Source: Vigna angularis
Taxonomy: Eukaryota; Streptophyta; Magnoliopsida; Fabales; Fabaceae
Direction of reading: 5' to 3'
Assembly (NCBI RefSeq): GCF_016808095.1
Contig: NC_068970.1
Location: forward strand, 48,023,630 to 48,087,629
Length of the DNA stretch: 64,000 nt
Shown here: piece by piece, positions 34,301 through 47,100 of the stretch
Position numbering within the stretch: the stretch's first letter is position 1
How the letters are laid out: each line of letters begins with the position of its first letter
Translations under genes and position numbers: made by a program
Notes under the pieces: model-generated
Database searches by the model: none
What the model was told of the DNA's origin: nothing
What the model saw: only the letters and a program-made list of their open reading frames with translations

Positions 34301-37300
34301 TGTGACATCCCAAAAATACAGTCAAGACTATAAATTTAGAAAATCACATTTAATAATAATCCAGTACAGTTTTTCCACTAAAAACAAAAGTCAAGCCGTA
34401 CGCCTAACATCAAGAGTCACAATCTGAAGTCGAACGCACAAATAAAAACCTGACCGAACGGTTTACACAGTACAATAACCGAACGGTCGAACTCAAAAGA
34501 AAACGAGTGGGTAGGTCGAGCGACCACTCACGCCAACAACTACTAGCCGAGCGTCTCACTGCTAAATCTTCACTTCAGCATCAACCAGGTTCTCTTCGTT
34601 CAGCATCTCTTCCAAACACTCGTCTCTCTCTGCTCACATCCACACGGATGATCATTGCAATGACAAGACGGACGTACAAGTATAATGGACAACACAAGGA
34701 AAACGAAAGGGTAAGCTTATATAATTTAACTCATGCATCAACATAGAATTTCAAGTAAACAATTCATCATACATGCATATTTCAACATACACATTCATTA
34801 CATAACAACCCACTTAAACGTACTCACTAAATAAAACTCAACACGACTGACTGTCCGGACTGTATGAAATCTGCGTAGTTACAGGCGTTCACGCACCCGG
34901 GTGGTGTGGTAACTGGCATCCTCATCAGCTGCCACCCGAGGTTAGTACTTCCGTCCAAAGTACCTCTAAGGACGACGACCTCCTGCCATTCCCACGCATG
35001 ACGTGCGCCTCTACTTGAGGACGATCACTCACGGAATATCAGGATTGAACAGCCAGCATTAACTTCCCACAGTCATACTTTACGAATTTCAACATTCATC
35101 TGAGTCATTCCTACCTGGAACGCTCGTTCAATAATCATACTTTCATTCCATCTCGTATACTTTCCAAAATTTACTATTCATCAATGAGTCGTCCCTAACT
35201 GGAACGCTCGTTCAAAAGTCACAATTTGCTTTCATCTCATATATTATCAACCTTTATAATTTCATATTTATTTTCATCATTTCTTTGTAGACTAAAAAAA
35301 AACGAACGTTCTGTCCCCAATAAGGCCGAGGACGAACGCTGGAAACGAGACCAAAGGACGCTCGTTCGAATCAGAGTACGAACGCTCAGTATATGTCGAG
35401 TACCATTTTGAGCGGGCGCTCAATCTAAGACCGAGCCCTTGTTTTAGGACGAGCGTTCAGTCTAAAACCGAACACCCTAAAGGACGAACGCTAATCTCAG
35501 AAACCGAGTTCATTGGGACGAACGCTCTGTTCAAAAACCGAGCATATTTAAGACGAACGTTCAATTTGAGACCGAGCACCAACTATAGCGAACGCTCAGT
35601 TCAGAACCGAGCGCCATTTTGGACGAACGCTCAATTAAGGACCGAGCGCCATTTTGGACGAACACTCAATTCGGAGCACAATTTGGACGAACGCTCAATT
35701 TAAAATCGAGCGCCAATTAGACGAACGTTCGGTATGAGACCGAACACCAATTTGAACGAACGCTCACATTAAAGCCGAGCACACGAAAAGACGAACGCTC
35801 ATATCAGGCAATATTTGGACGAACGTTCAGTCTGAGACCGAACGTTAATAACCTTAAATAATAGATTTTACGAACGGAATTGAACTATTTCAAACATATA
35901 AGATATAACAAAGTTTGGCCGAACGCTCAACAGAGCAGTAGGACAAGAGTACGCTCGTCCTAGACCCTGGGTCATTCCAAATGAACGAATCCCATTCTTG
36001 ACTATTAAAAAGGGAAACCGAACGGTCAAAGACCGTTCAATACGAACATTCAATATGAAGGGAAACTCTTTTTCAATTCATTTACATTCCAGTTCATTTC
36101 TCATCATACAGTTTCATAAATTCCATTCGTTCATGTCATGGTACAATTTACAATCTTCATATAGTTCATATCATCCAAGTCTCATGTATTTCATACAACA
36201 TACGTAAACTTAGTCATATTCATTTTCACTCAGTAAACAACGAACGTTCATGCAGCTCCAATCACAACACATCATGCAATATATTCATACAGTAATTAAC
36301 GAACGTTCAAACGAAGCACTCAACATGAATTAAATCAGATAAGCTTCCCTTACCTGGAAAATGACGAACGTTCACAGACGTACACAATTACACCTTTCCA
36401 CTATAAATCCCCTGCTCGTCAACGCTCGTCCAAACCAAGCTACAATGGATGAACGCATGAGCGAACGCTCGTCAGACTAAAGAAAAACGAGCGTTCAAAT
36501 CAAAGTGGACGAACGTTCAATTCGTCTAGTTTTGGACGAACGTCCAATTTGAAACCAAATTGGACGAACGCGATTCTGCAGAATCGCAGGTTTTCCAGAA
36601 AACCAGAAAACCTCCATTTTTAACTCTAAAGCTTTTAGATTTCTACAAAGACAGTAAGATTAACTAATCAAAACGAAAAATCTAGCACCCCTTACCTCTT
36701 GAAGACTTCCTTTGTGAATTCTTGAATCAATCTCAGCACTGTGTTCCTCCTCTGCCGTTTCAACCCCCTTGCCACAGTGTCCAGCTCTCCTCCCTTCTTC
36801 TTCTTTCCTCCTTCTTTCCAGCCCCTCTTCACTCTTTACGTGAGCTAGCCATGAGTTGTTGCTAGACGTGAATATCTTCTTTACTGGACGCAACAACCTA
36901 CTGAACTAAGCTTGCTGGATGGAAGTTGTGCTACTGCCCACCCTTGATTCCATTAAGCTTTGTCCCTTAGCACTGTCTTTACTCAATTCTCCATATCTTT
37001 GTGCTCCTCGGCGTGACAAAGGCAGAGACCCATCCATTTGTGTTGTTGCAGACCGTGACAACATTCAAGCTGGACTATGAAGTGTTGTTCTTCATTACTG
37101 TGCAGACCTCTTCCTTCTTCATTCTCCATATTAGAACGTGACTTCTCTGCTGGTGCTGGTCCAAGCTGCTGCCATGGCTTTGCTGGAACGTGGCCTCCGT
37201 CTGCTGCTGGACTTCTTCTTGCGTGTTGTTGGATGTTGGGGCTGTGTGCAACCAGCTCGGACGTGAAGACCGTGCGCTCTTCCCTCAAGGACGTGGCTTC

Positions 37301-38165
37301 TCCAAACTGGACACCTGCTGGACGGAGCTGTTGTGACAGAGAAGCTAGCTGTTCACCGTGATTTCTCCTGGAAGATGAGCGTGCTGGACTGCGTTGATGG
37401 AGTTGTTGTCGCTACTGGATCAGCTGGCTGGTGGACGTATGTGCTCCTCCTTCTTCACGGTGGTGGATGATGCTTAGCTAGAACCCACCTTCAAAACCGG
37501 AACTTCTTCATTCACCATGCAGCTGTTCCTTCTCCATCAAGGGTAACGTGCGTATTCTTCCTTCCAGTCAGTAACTGCAACACCGTGAACTTCTACTGCT
37601 GTGGGTGTGGCTGCTGGCTCCTGGATGTTGGACGTTGTGTGGAGGCCATGGTTGTGACGCCTCCCAGCTGGACCGTGGGCATCTGCTGGTTCTGCTAGCC
37701 AAAGAGAAGAAACATTGAAGTGTTGGATGAAAGGAATGAGTTGTTCCCAAGGAGCTATCCTTTACGTGTTGATTTTTCATGTGCGCAGCTCTCCAATTTA
37801 ATTGTTCACCCGTGAAGATAATAGTAAAATATATTGTTGGCATGTGAACTATAATAATGTTCACGGGTGTGGCATATCTTGCATGAACGTGGGACAAAAA
37901 CTTTCAAGTAGAATACGGCTGCTCTCCTATGCTGAACGTGAGCTCTGTGTGTGTGGCATGTTGTTCCCCTTCTTTTCCTCTCACCATTGCTTCAATATTT
38001 TTAAAAGAAAGAAGTGGTTCTCCAATTTCTTTTCCACCTCCAGGACGGACCAAAACTAAGCAAGCGATTCTTCATTTTCATCCTTCCCCCAATAATTGTT
38101 CCCCAATAATGAAAAAGGTGGGTGACCACCGTGTCCCCACCACTCTTAAAATCATGGTCCTTACA
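34301..38165. mobile_element. 3.9-kb TG...CA repeat with 5-bp target duplication
   Basis: It begins TGTGACATCCC, ends GGTCCTTACA, and is flanked by perfect GTTTT copies (34296-34300 and 38166-38170). No gag-pol coding sequence is present. Open frames of up to about 100 codons inside have no recognisable domain. The whole is best read as one very long solo LTR, or a non-autonomous element without a paired LTR. Its central third is a tandem array (35320-36570). Confidence 0.68.
35320..36570. repeat. GACGAACGYTC...GACCGAGC tandem array
   Basis: Phrases such as GGACGAACGCTCAATT followed by ACCGAGCGCCA repeat with a period near 40 bases, most regularly at 35440-35850. More scattered copies continue to 36570. 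The core ACGAACGTTCGT is itself nearly palindromic. Confidence 0.8.
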
Positions 38166-38170
38166 GTTTT

Positions 38171-39780
38171 TCTATCGTAACTATATTCAGTTAAATTTAA
38201 TTGTAAATTAAAAAAAAAACTTAAATGTTAGAATTAGTTCATTCCAATTGAACGGAACAATTCAAATCCAATCTAACAAAAGTGCAGTGAACTAATATCA
38301 AACAACAATATTCAAAATTAGTTCCCCAATTGCAACTTTTTATTTTCTTTTCAAGCCTCAAATATTCACCACATTTTGTCTATATTATGTGTGTAATAAA
38401 AAATTATTATAAGAAATTATTAAATAGTAATCAAATATCGAAATTAAAATAATTATTTTATAAATTAAAATTTTTGGGATTTGAAATAATTGATCTTTAA
38501 TATTATTTACTAGAAATTTAGCTACTTGTTGATTATAAATTAATTTTTATTTTTAAATTAGAGACTAGTTTTTGAATTAATAATAATAATAATAATAAAT
38601 ATAATAATATTAAAGATCGATTGAAACTCTAATTTATAAATCAATTATGATTTTTATAAATAATTAAAATTATTTTAGATATCAATAATTTTTATAATAA
38701 TTAATTATTTTGTCTTTGAATTTAATTAATACTTATAATTCTTTTTAGTGAAATCTTCAATTTTAAAAAAGTTGGATATAATTGGCTGCAAGAAATACCA
38801 AGGACAAGGATCCAAATACAACAAAATCATTCCAAATAGAAGATTTTCATGAACTTAAATCATGACAAACAAGAAGATATGAAATAAAATAAAATTTTAG
38901 CAGTGTGTCCATAATTAAGCAATAATAATAACTAGAACCAAAATACAAAATGCTTATTTTTATATAATTGAATATATTTGAAATTATAAAATAATTAAAT
39001 TCAAAATAAATAAATATATAAATTATATCTTGAATTTATATTGTACAATTTAAGTGTGATATATAATTTGAAAAATAATTAATTTAAAGATATATGTATA
39101 TATAAGAATGGTAAATTGAAATATATGAATGATTAAAACAAAAAATATACATGTGAATAAAGGTACTTTGAACTGGAAAAAAATTTGATAATTTTAGCAA
39201 TAATGGAGAAAATGGAACAGGAAAAAACAATTGAAAATAATATGAAAATTAACAATAATAACAATAATATAATGGTAATAAATTACTTGCCTGTATATTT
39301 TAAGCGAAACAGATATTGTAATTTTTAAATTAATAATAATAATATATTGGTAATAAATTACTTGCCTGTATATATTTTAAGCGAAACAGATATTGTAATT
39401 TTTAGATAGTGTTTATAGGCTTTATATATATTTTTAATTAATAATAAAATCGCAACCATTTCCCATGCAGGTAGATATATTACTGAATCTTATTTCATGT
39501 GTTTTCATATTTATTTTTTATAATATAGTTTTCATTACTGATCATACTAAAATTAGAACAGTAAAATAAACGCAAAAATAAGGTATGTAAGTACCAAGAT
39601 GCATTAAGTATGAAGAAAATATAATAGTGATAAGAAAAAGGAATATTTAAATTATAAAGACTGAAAAATATCATTTAGACAAAAAACATTTATTTTTAAA
39701 AATAAATCATACCTTACCATTTATTGTACAAAAATAGAAATATAGCTTTTGGATTTGTTTCAACCATAATTCAAGTTATA
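38171..39780. other. AT-rich spacer with a short tandem duplication
   Basis: No gene is seen. A unit starting GGTAATAAATTACTTGCC at 39274 recurs at 39349 (period 75). Both copies contain TAAGCGAAACAGATATTG. The rest is very AT-rich. Confidence 0.65.
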
Positions 39781-39785
39781 GATAT

Positions 39786-42124
39786 TGTTTCGGTAGAAAT
39801 TTGTAGGATCGAGAATCGTACCTTTTTTTACATGATTTTTTTGTTTTCCAATGTTTATGTTGTCTATTTTGTTCGGTTGTCTTCTACTCCGCTTGGTTGT
39901 ATTCTTAATCATAGGAAGGTCTGCAAAAGGCACTCTGACGCTCAAGTTAGGAGCGGTTAAGTGAACTGCTTATCACAATTGAGTATTTTAGTTTTGATCA
40001 AACGTAAGTAGAACGTACTTAGCTTTTGACCTTGACCTTATATTTATAAGTGTCTCATGGATCCTAACTAGCACAGATCCAATAAAATAAAAACAAACTT
40101 ACCTTTACATTTGGTTGGTTACTCATAAATAGCTTATCAATATCTCTAATAAGATATCTTTGATTAATTTATCATTTTTTGGACTATTGGCCCAATACTT
40201 AAACGCTAGCCCAATTATGGCCCAAAATCATTGATGTAGCGGATGGACCGAACGGTGCTGAGTGTTAACCGTTCGGTCCATACTGTGTACCATACATATG
40301 CCCCCCAAGTCCGAGTTAACCGTTCGGCTTTAGCCAAGTTAACTATAGGGCTTATATGAGCCTCAGAGAGATCTTTCCCGTTGTATTGGGGAGGTTGTTC
40401 TGGTCCAAACGGCATATTCGAGGCCGAATGACGACTAGTGGGTGTTCTTTTTAGAACTTTTTCCCCTATTGAGTGGGGCACTGTAAAACCGGACAGCCAA
40501 TCAAGCGAAGCATGTGGACGAGAGTGAGAGTGCAAGGAGAACGTTCCTCACTGCTCGGTTTAGGACCAGGGTTCTTGGAGAGCGCTCCCTGGGTTTTGTT
40601 TACAAGAGCAACAGTTCGTTGAGAACTTTTATCACCGCTCGGTTTGGACCAAGAGTTTTTCGAATAACGTCCCTAGGTTTTGTTTACGAGAGTGACAGTT
40701 CGTTGAGAACTTTTATCACCGCTCGGTTTGGACCAGGAGTTTTTCGGATAACGTCCCTAGGTTTTATTAACGAGACTTTACTACTCAGTTTTAGACCAGG
40801 AGTTTTTCGGATAACGTCCCTGGGTTTTGTTTACGACAGTGACAGTTCGTTGAGAACTGTTATCACCTCTCGGTTTGGACCATGAGTTTTTCGGATAACG
40901 TTCCTGGGTTTTGTTTACGAGAGTGACAGTTCGTTGAAAACGGTTATCACTAGTCGGTTTGGACCAAGAGTTTTTCTGATAACGTTCCTAGGTTTTGTTT
41001 ACTAGAGTGACAGTTCGTTGAGAACTTTTATCACCACTCGGCTATACTCTGTAAGTAATAATTTTCTGCACAAACTTTCTCCGGTCATATGGATAAGAGC
41101 GATTGACCTGATTGCTTGCTCGTAATTGATACGTTTGGAAATAACAAGGAGGCACTAGAGAAGAGCATAAAGCCTGTGATGTATAGCGGTCGAATGGATT
41201 GAAAACTGGATGCCAAATTTGCTTAGTACTTGAGGCCATGGAAGGCCAAGCAGTTGAGGCCGAAGGGCCGAATACCTGCGAGGCCGAGTGGCCGAATACT
41301 TGTGAGGCCGAATGACCGAATACCTATGAGGTCAAATGGTCGAATGGAAACTGTCTGGTTGGTAGGTCGAATGGTTTGCTAGGGTATTGATTCCCTTCTT
41401 TCTCAACCATTCGGGTTGGTGTGATGGGATTGTTCGGCATGAGCATGTTCCGCCCTCAGTGCCGCAATTTCCTCTTCGTGCTTCTGTTGCATATCCAACA
41501 ACTGTGCTTGCACTTGTGCCCGCATTTGCATCTTTCTGATCAGCTACCTAATGCTTCGTTGCTCCTCCATGTTTCTCGTGGTCATCATTGGGTTTCTTTT
41601 GCTTCTCTCGGCCCCACGATGGGTGCCAAAATGTTTCGGTAGGGATTTGTAGAACCGAGAAACGTACCTTTCCTGACGTGACTTTCCTACTTTCCAATGC
41701 CTGTGTCGCCTACTCCACTCGATTGTCACCTGCTACGCTCGGTTGTCGCCTGCTCCGCTCAGTTGTATTCTTGACCAGGGGGGAGGTACCTGCAAAATGC
41801 ACTCTAACGCTCAAGTTAGGAGCGGTTTAGTGAACTATTTATCACAATTGAGTATTTTAGTTCTAATCGAACATAAGTAGAGGTACCTTATATTTATAAG
41901 TGTCTCATGAATCCTAACTAGCATATATCGAATAAAATAAAAACAAACTTATCTTTAGATTCGGTTGGTTACTCATAAACATTTTATCAATATCTTTAAT
42001 CAAATATCTTTAATTATTTTTATCATCTGTTGGACTATTATCCCAATAGTTAAACGCTGACCCAGTTATAGTTCAAAATCATTGGTAGTGAATAAATCGA
42101 ACGATCCATACTCTATATTATACA
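39786..42124 (-). mobile_element. Non-autonomous gypsy-like retrotransposon with both LTRs (2.3 kb)
   Basis: Direct repeats at 39786-40296 and 41632-42124 both run from TGTTTCGGTAG to a TACA end. On the minus strand the right LTR is followed by TGGCACCCATCGTGGGG (41613-41629), a primer-binding site and leader typical of gypsy elements. A G-rich polypurine tract (TTGGGGGGCATA) precedes the left LTR. Flanks GATAT and AATAT match at 4 of 5 bases. The 1.3-kb interior has no gag or pol and is largely a tandem array. The visible LTR divergence suggests an old insertion. Movement would need enzymes in trans. Confidence 0.85.
40600..41045 (+). repeat. ~84-bp tandem array inside the gypsy-like element
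   Basis: ACAGTTCGTTGA recurs at 40611, 40695, 40842, 40926 and 41010, that is, at 84-base steps with one longer interval. Each unit contains CTCGGTTTGGACCA and GTTTTTCGGATAACG. Confidence 0.85.
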
Positions 42125-42129
42125 AATAT

Positions 42130-44174
42130 AATTATTTTACAATTGATTCCAAATCCATGTTGAGAATAAACATATAGTACTACATTATATAGGTATTCAA
42201 AAACTCTATTTTTTATAACAGTCTCAGGTATGATATGAAATTCCAATAATGCAACTTCGGGTTTTTGAAATTACATAATTCGATAATTTAGTTGGTTAAA
42301 ATAATAAGGGTATCAAAGTCAAACCAAATACTAAAACATTTAAAATAATTGAAGGAGGTGGTGATAAGAATTTATTAAAAGAGTAATTTATTTCCCAGCA
42401 AAGATTCTTTATTATTATTGTCCTTTTCTCTTTGACTTCAAGATGAATCAAATCTGTTAAAACCAAATATTTCAAAAGAGATATTGCATTTTTAATACAT
42501 AAATGTAAAAGTTGAGAGTGTTGGGTTAGATTCAGTAGAAGGAATTGATATTCAAACTCACATTAAATGTGTTTAGGATGTTGATTGGTTGGTTTGAAGG
42601 GAAGAAATTAAAATTTAAGTGACTAACTTTTATTAGTTTGGATTCAACTATGAGATATATTTTTATTTATGTATGAATATTTATAATACAATTATACTAT
42701 ATTCTTGTAACAGTTATCTTTTATTATTTTCTTTTGAGAAATATATTTAGAGAATATGATAAAAAAAAAATCTGTAGATCATTTAAAAATAATATTTCTA
42801 TTCAGAACTTAAAAGTTGGATAAACTTATTGTCCACTCTGACTAAATAAAAATACTAGTAATTATATATTTTAAAATTTTATGTAATATATGATTATGTT
42901 ATTACATAATATATTTTACAATAAAAATTTTAAACAAATGGATAAATTTATTTCAACAATGTTTCTGTGGGTTTAATTCTTTATGCAACTTAGCATGCTT
43001 AATAGTTAATACAATTAAATAACTATAGATTTTAATTATAATATTAATAAATACTTATTTATTTGAATTAATTTAAATAGATCAATTCGTTTAGTTATTT
43101 TAAAAATTCTTAAATACCTCATATTTTTAATTAACAACACCCTTTATAAAAAAATATAGTTCTTATATATTCTCTACTTGATCCTTATTTGAATAACCTT
43201 GTATATTCTCACCCAAACACTTCTTAGAATACAAATTAACTTCAACAACACATTTAATTTCGTGACACATTATGTTTCATATTACTACATTTTACAAAAG
43301 AGCATAAAATAATTAAATTCCAATACCCAATGGCGATCACCACCTTAACTCTACTAACCACAACAACATAAGAAAAGTTAATCTGTCATTAACTTCATAC
43401 AAATTTGTCCTAAAAATAATTCTTCTGACAAAATGTAATAACTGTTAGAATGAGTTCATTCGTTCATATTTTCCATTTCCAACAAAATCAAATGGATTAA
43501 AGATGGTAAAGTGAAAGAATGTATGAAAGGAGCATTAAAACATCTATGTTTTTCTCCTCGTATAACAAAACAGAAAAGAAACTAACATCATACGTGCTAT
43601 ACATACAGTGTACAGTGTACATATACCAATCTCAGTAGATGGTTTTAGGCATAAGGTCTGCACCGACACAACATCCCATGTTACCATTTTGAAATTTTAC
43701 TTTTAGTTTTTTTCTCTTCTAAGAAAAAGAAAAAGGAAAGAGATCATTAATAGCGTACCTGCGAAAAGAGTTGACGAAAGTGATTTTCCTTTCCATGCCA
43801 AGTTCCAACATGTATATAACTCATAAATTATTACTCCTCATCATGAACAGAGTTGCGTCTTTGTTCCTCTTGTTTCCACACGCTTTCGATTCATTCACTT
43901 TTTATTATTTCTCTTTCATCTTGGTCCTAACTGTTCCTTCATTCCACCAATCAATCGCTTCAACCGAGACCCACTTCACAGATGACTTAAAGTGTGATGC
44001 TTTCAAGCACGAGAAAACATTAATAGGTTTGATCTGCACTGAAACGAAGGTGGGTGGGAGAAAGTTGGTTCCTTTTTAGGTTCAGGACTTGTGGGTTTTG
44101 CTCCACTTTTACTAAGGCATGAGTAATCATTTGGGGTTGAAGTATTGCTGTATCGGCTGCTAGTACGACTACTT
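42130..44174. other. Spacer and probable promoter/5' leader of the FAM135-type gene
   Basis: The stretch up to about 43700 is AT-rich and featureless. From 43700 to 44174 the base composition becomes more mixed, and this part probably holds the transcription start and 5' untranslated region. An open frame at 43771-44079 has no recognisable domain and I do not call it a gene. No TATA box could be assigned with confidence. Confidence 0.45.
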
Positions 44175-47100
44175 ATGTTTCGGAGACTCAGATGGTTTGT
44201 GGGTCTGAATCAGAAGAATTGGTCAACCAAAAGGTTGGTCCATGTTGAACATCAACATCCTGGCCCTGCAAGGCCAAACCAGTTGCCTGTGCTCGATGCC
44301 GTGCACGAGGTTGCAATTTACATTCATAGGTTTCATAATCTTGACCTCTTTGAACAAGGGTAAGCACTAAGCTCCACTTTCTGTTGCTCCCTTTTTCCTT
44401 GTGATACTGTTGTAGACTTTTCAGCTTCTTTTTATTGGTATTTTATTTTTATTGCTGCTCTGTAGATGGTACAAAATCAAGGTGACCATGAGATGGGAGG
44501 ATGGTGAAGACTCCTATCCCGGGATTCCGGCGCGGGTTGTTCAGTATGAAGGTGACACGTATTCCTAATCTCTTCGTGTACTAGTGGTTAAGTGCATCTA
44601 TTTTCTGTAATTTAGTTCGTAGTAAGTTTTGATGTTCTAGTTTGTTGAAGACATGAATTTCGGGTTCATTGAGATCCGGTGCGCTGTCATCAAGGTTGTG
44701 TGTTAGATCCGAGCAAAACCGTGTTCTTTACATGGAAATTACGGTTGGTATTTGACATGTTGCTGTAAATAAGAAAAGGTAAGAGCATCTAAATGACAAC
44801 AAAATGATGGTAAAATTATTCTTCTCCAGCTTCGTACAGTAACAAATCATTTAGTTCCCCATACAATCAGGTATTATAAAGAAAAGAATGCAATGGAAAA
44901 TTGTCAGGCCGTTATGCTTATTTTCCCACATGGCAGCAACATAAACTAATTTTATAATTCATCAAGCTAAAAGGTCTTAGTAATAGCTGGACTTCTTTGT
45001 AACCTCTTGGGCGTGATGATTGTGCTGGATTGCTAACAATTCCTTCCTCTAGAAAAGCCACGTTGTCCTCAAGGTGATAGATGTGGTTAAGGTTGAGCTA
45101 GTGTTCCCTAGCAAAGGGGTTAGGGACCAGTGGTGGGTGTGTGAGTAAGGTGATTTGGAAGAGAGCTAAAGCAGGTTGAGGGGATACAGGTACGTTTGCA
45201 TAAAAGGATAAGGGTTGGCCCAAATGAGTAAAACTAATGCTTAAGGATCTGCAGTAGGATGATTTCATTGGAGTGGTAGGAAGGGGCATGAGAGCCTGAC
45301 AAAGATCATTCACTTGGTCCCTTACAACTTGGCAAGGGCCATAACTTTTGTCATCAGCATACGTTGAATAGCCTCCTAGATTTTGTGGTGAGTTTCTGGT
45401 GAGAGACCAAAATTAAAGCAACTCAAAAGGAACATTGGAGCTAAGTTGACAATACAATTGGGCAAGCTCTAAAACTTGGTGATGTATTTATTGATGGTGC
45501 CGCTCTAGGTAAGCTTGTACATAGCTCTCTTAGGTTCATCATAGTAAGATAAACAAGACTCAAGAGCTTGCAACATGCCTTGCCACAACTTGAGGAAACC
45601 ATTGTGAAACATTCATTGATACCAACTCAGTGTGGGGGACATCCATGTAGAAGGAAGTGATCCTAATCCGTTCTTCGTTGGGAATGCCCTAATAATTGTA
45701 AAATTGTTCGATTTTGAAGATCTAACTCAACGTGAAGGCCACTGAATCTAGGAAGCTCTATTTTGATAGAGGGATGGTGTGATAATGGAGATGGGGAGTG
45801 GGGGGAAGCATGGGGTGAGGTGGTAAGTGAAGACAACTGCTCAAGAATACAATCAATGTTGTGTGAGAGGTCTTGTTGGTTGTTAGTGAGGGTGGTTTGG
45901 AGTTGGGTAAGGGGATGTATGGTGTCCTCCAGGCAGTTGGCAACCAATTTATAGATACTGTGATCGGCCATTGCTGGTTGGACAACTTGATATGGCATTA
46001 TGAAAAAAGGATTAAAGTAGCTAAATACTGCAAAATGATAAAATTCATTCTTCTCTAGCTTCTATTGAATCATTTAGAGGAATATATTGTCACTACATTG
46101 ACAACTCATTGGTTCCCTGCATAATCAAGTGACAAGAAGAAAGAATATAATGGAAATATTTGATTTTGTCAGGCTGTTATGCTTATTTTCCTACATGGCA
46201 GCGAACATGAACTAGTTTTATAATTCATCAAACAAAGTCTTGATAGTAGTTGGACTTCTTTGTAACCTCTTGGGCCCTAATGCTCTGGCTGGATTGCTAA
46301 CAGTATTTCAAGGCAACTTATTCTCAAGTCATGTATCAGTTGAAATGGCTTATTCAGCTAATTTCAAATATTTAACAACCAAGAAATCAATATGTACATT
46401 AAATTTTTTGTAGACTTGTGTCATTTGATATTTTAAATCCTGCGTAGTCATCCAAAATTAAAGGGATTACATAGAAGCCACACTTCTCATTTTAGTGCTT
46501 TGAAATACTTCACACTAGCCATTCCCCAAATGCTTAGGGACAGAAATTTGGGCTGAGTGTAAACTAATAGATTACTTGCTTCTCTGCCAGAGTTGTGCAG
46601 TAAAGAGTTTGAGTATGAGGTTTGAATGTGTATGTTTTCTCTTGAATATTGTATATGAAATATGTCTATTTCATGTGCCAGAGCTACATTCAACTTTCTT
46701 GTTTTCTTTTTGAAATAATACTTGAATTTATAAGTGAAGTTTGTTCCTACTTCTTAGCAGTCAAAACTGTATAACCTGATTTATTATTATTATTCATGAA
46801 GCTGTTGGCATATTTAACCATAACAAGGCATATATAAATGTGAAAGCAAGGCTTATATTAAAAGCTTCTAAACTAAGGAACAAAATTTTCATATGAAATG
46901 CACTCATTATAAAGCTTGGACTGGAAAAACTACCCTCTCAAGCTGTAATCGATATTTTTATATATGTATTAATAAAATGAAAAATTGCTCATCTTACACA
47001 TTAAAGGTCTAAATATGTCTAAGTAACGCTGAAAACTATGTTATTGATTTGAGATTTAAATTTGAGATTTTCTTAGTGATGGATTTAAACATAAATTTAT

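Noticed and set aside
35300..36570. Spaced repeats considered as a CRISPR-like array
   Set aside because: Units are imperfect, spacers are not unique, and the locus is a plant repeat with TG...CA ends.
36660..37900. Several frames of 80-110 codons on both strands
   Set aside because: They lie inside the 3.9-kb TG...CA repeat, overlap each other on opposite strands, and show no domain.
43771..44079. 102-codon open frame upstream of the esterase gene
   Set aside because: It has no recognisable domain and lies where the 5' leader is expected. Treated as chance.
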